Source: an uncultured Blautia sp. (GTDB lineage Bacteria; Bacillota; Clostridia; Lachnospirales; Lachnospiraceae). Taken from it: 64,000 bases of DNA. The stretch's first letter is position 1. Every line of letters begins with the position of its first letter. The position numbers were made by a program, and so were the translations under genes. Where the stretch lies: NCBI GenBank assembly GCA_958367245.1, contig CATXEA010000010.1:1-64000 (forward strand), written 5' to 3'. Under the pieces are notes generated by a model. It saw nothing but the letters and a program-made list of their open reading frames with translations, ran no database searches and was not told where the DNA came from. Of the stretch, positions 64,000-64,000 are shown in pieces.

Positions 64000-64000
64000 A

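Overview
The window looks like the chromosome of a strictly anaerobic, spore-forming gut Firmicute, most likely Lachnospiraceae (Blautia / Mediterraneibacter-like). The reasons are a forespore sigma factor SigG beside a YlmC/YmxH-type gene, Rnf-like and Mrp-type ion-pumping modules, a flavodiiron-rubredoxin protein, a B12-dependent diol dehydratase operon, strong AGGAGG ribosome binding sites and many hairpin-plus-U-tract terminators. No rRNA, tRNA, phage or transposase genes were seen. The genus is inference from gene content.

Layout, left to right. 1-451 is the leader-distal end of a type I-C-like CRISPR array, followed by an OLD-family ATPase/TOPRIM nuclease gene (505-2358). Convergent to it is a B12-dependent diol/glycerol dehydratase operon, pduCDEGH plus a pduO cobalamin adenosyltransferase (7933-2420). 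A divergent c-di-GMP protein (EAL with degenerate GGDEF), a Y-family polymerase with a YolD-like partner, a fused FeoA-FeoB iron transporter, and a secreted propeller-like / solute-binding-protein pair follow. 17414-26863 is an Mrp/Mbh-type antiporter operon with a split MrpA and four antiporter-like large subunits.

26937-28266 is a Phe/Tyr-rich leader peptide, an intrinsic terminator and a DAHP synthase gene: an attenuation-controlled entry to aromatic amino acid synthesis. Next come an NSS-family transporter and a divergent XRE regulator with shared operator-like repeats. 30850-35135 is a non-canonical Rnf-like operon (C, D, G and one Rnf-Nqr-like membrane protein, without rnfB). Its RnfG carries two inserted, nearly identical FMN-binding-like domains. 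An ApbE flavin transferase that could load such domains lies a few genes further on (37719-38750), after the tdh-kbl threonine degradation operon.

38887-46902 holds sbcCD, moaA and a YdjI / YdjG-YdjH-like pair with the last two fused. 46973-50892 has a HAD phosphatase and a TRAP transporter whose substrate-binding protein is fused to the large membrane subunit. The rest is mostly housekeeping: a LysE-type exporter, sigG, a YlmC/YmxH gene, nrdR, glutamate dehydrogenase, an AlaA-like aminotransferase, citrate synthase, a patatin, yqeG, shikimate kinase, EF-P, a ferredoxin-type aldo/keto reductase and a four-domain flavodiiron protein. At the right edge a small XRE regulator has two palindromic operators and a third site lies in an outward consensus promoter.

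The most notable items are the aromatic leader/attenuator, the reduced Rnf-like operon with its duplicated FMN domains, the four-pump split-MrpA operon, the TRAP M-P fusion, and a PduD that keeps a microcompartment-type targeting helix although no shell genes lie nearby.
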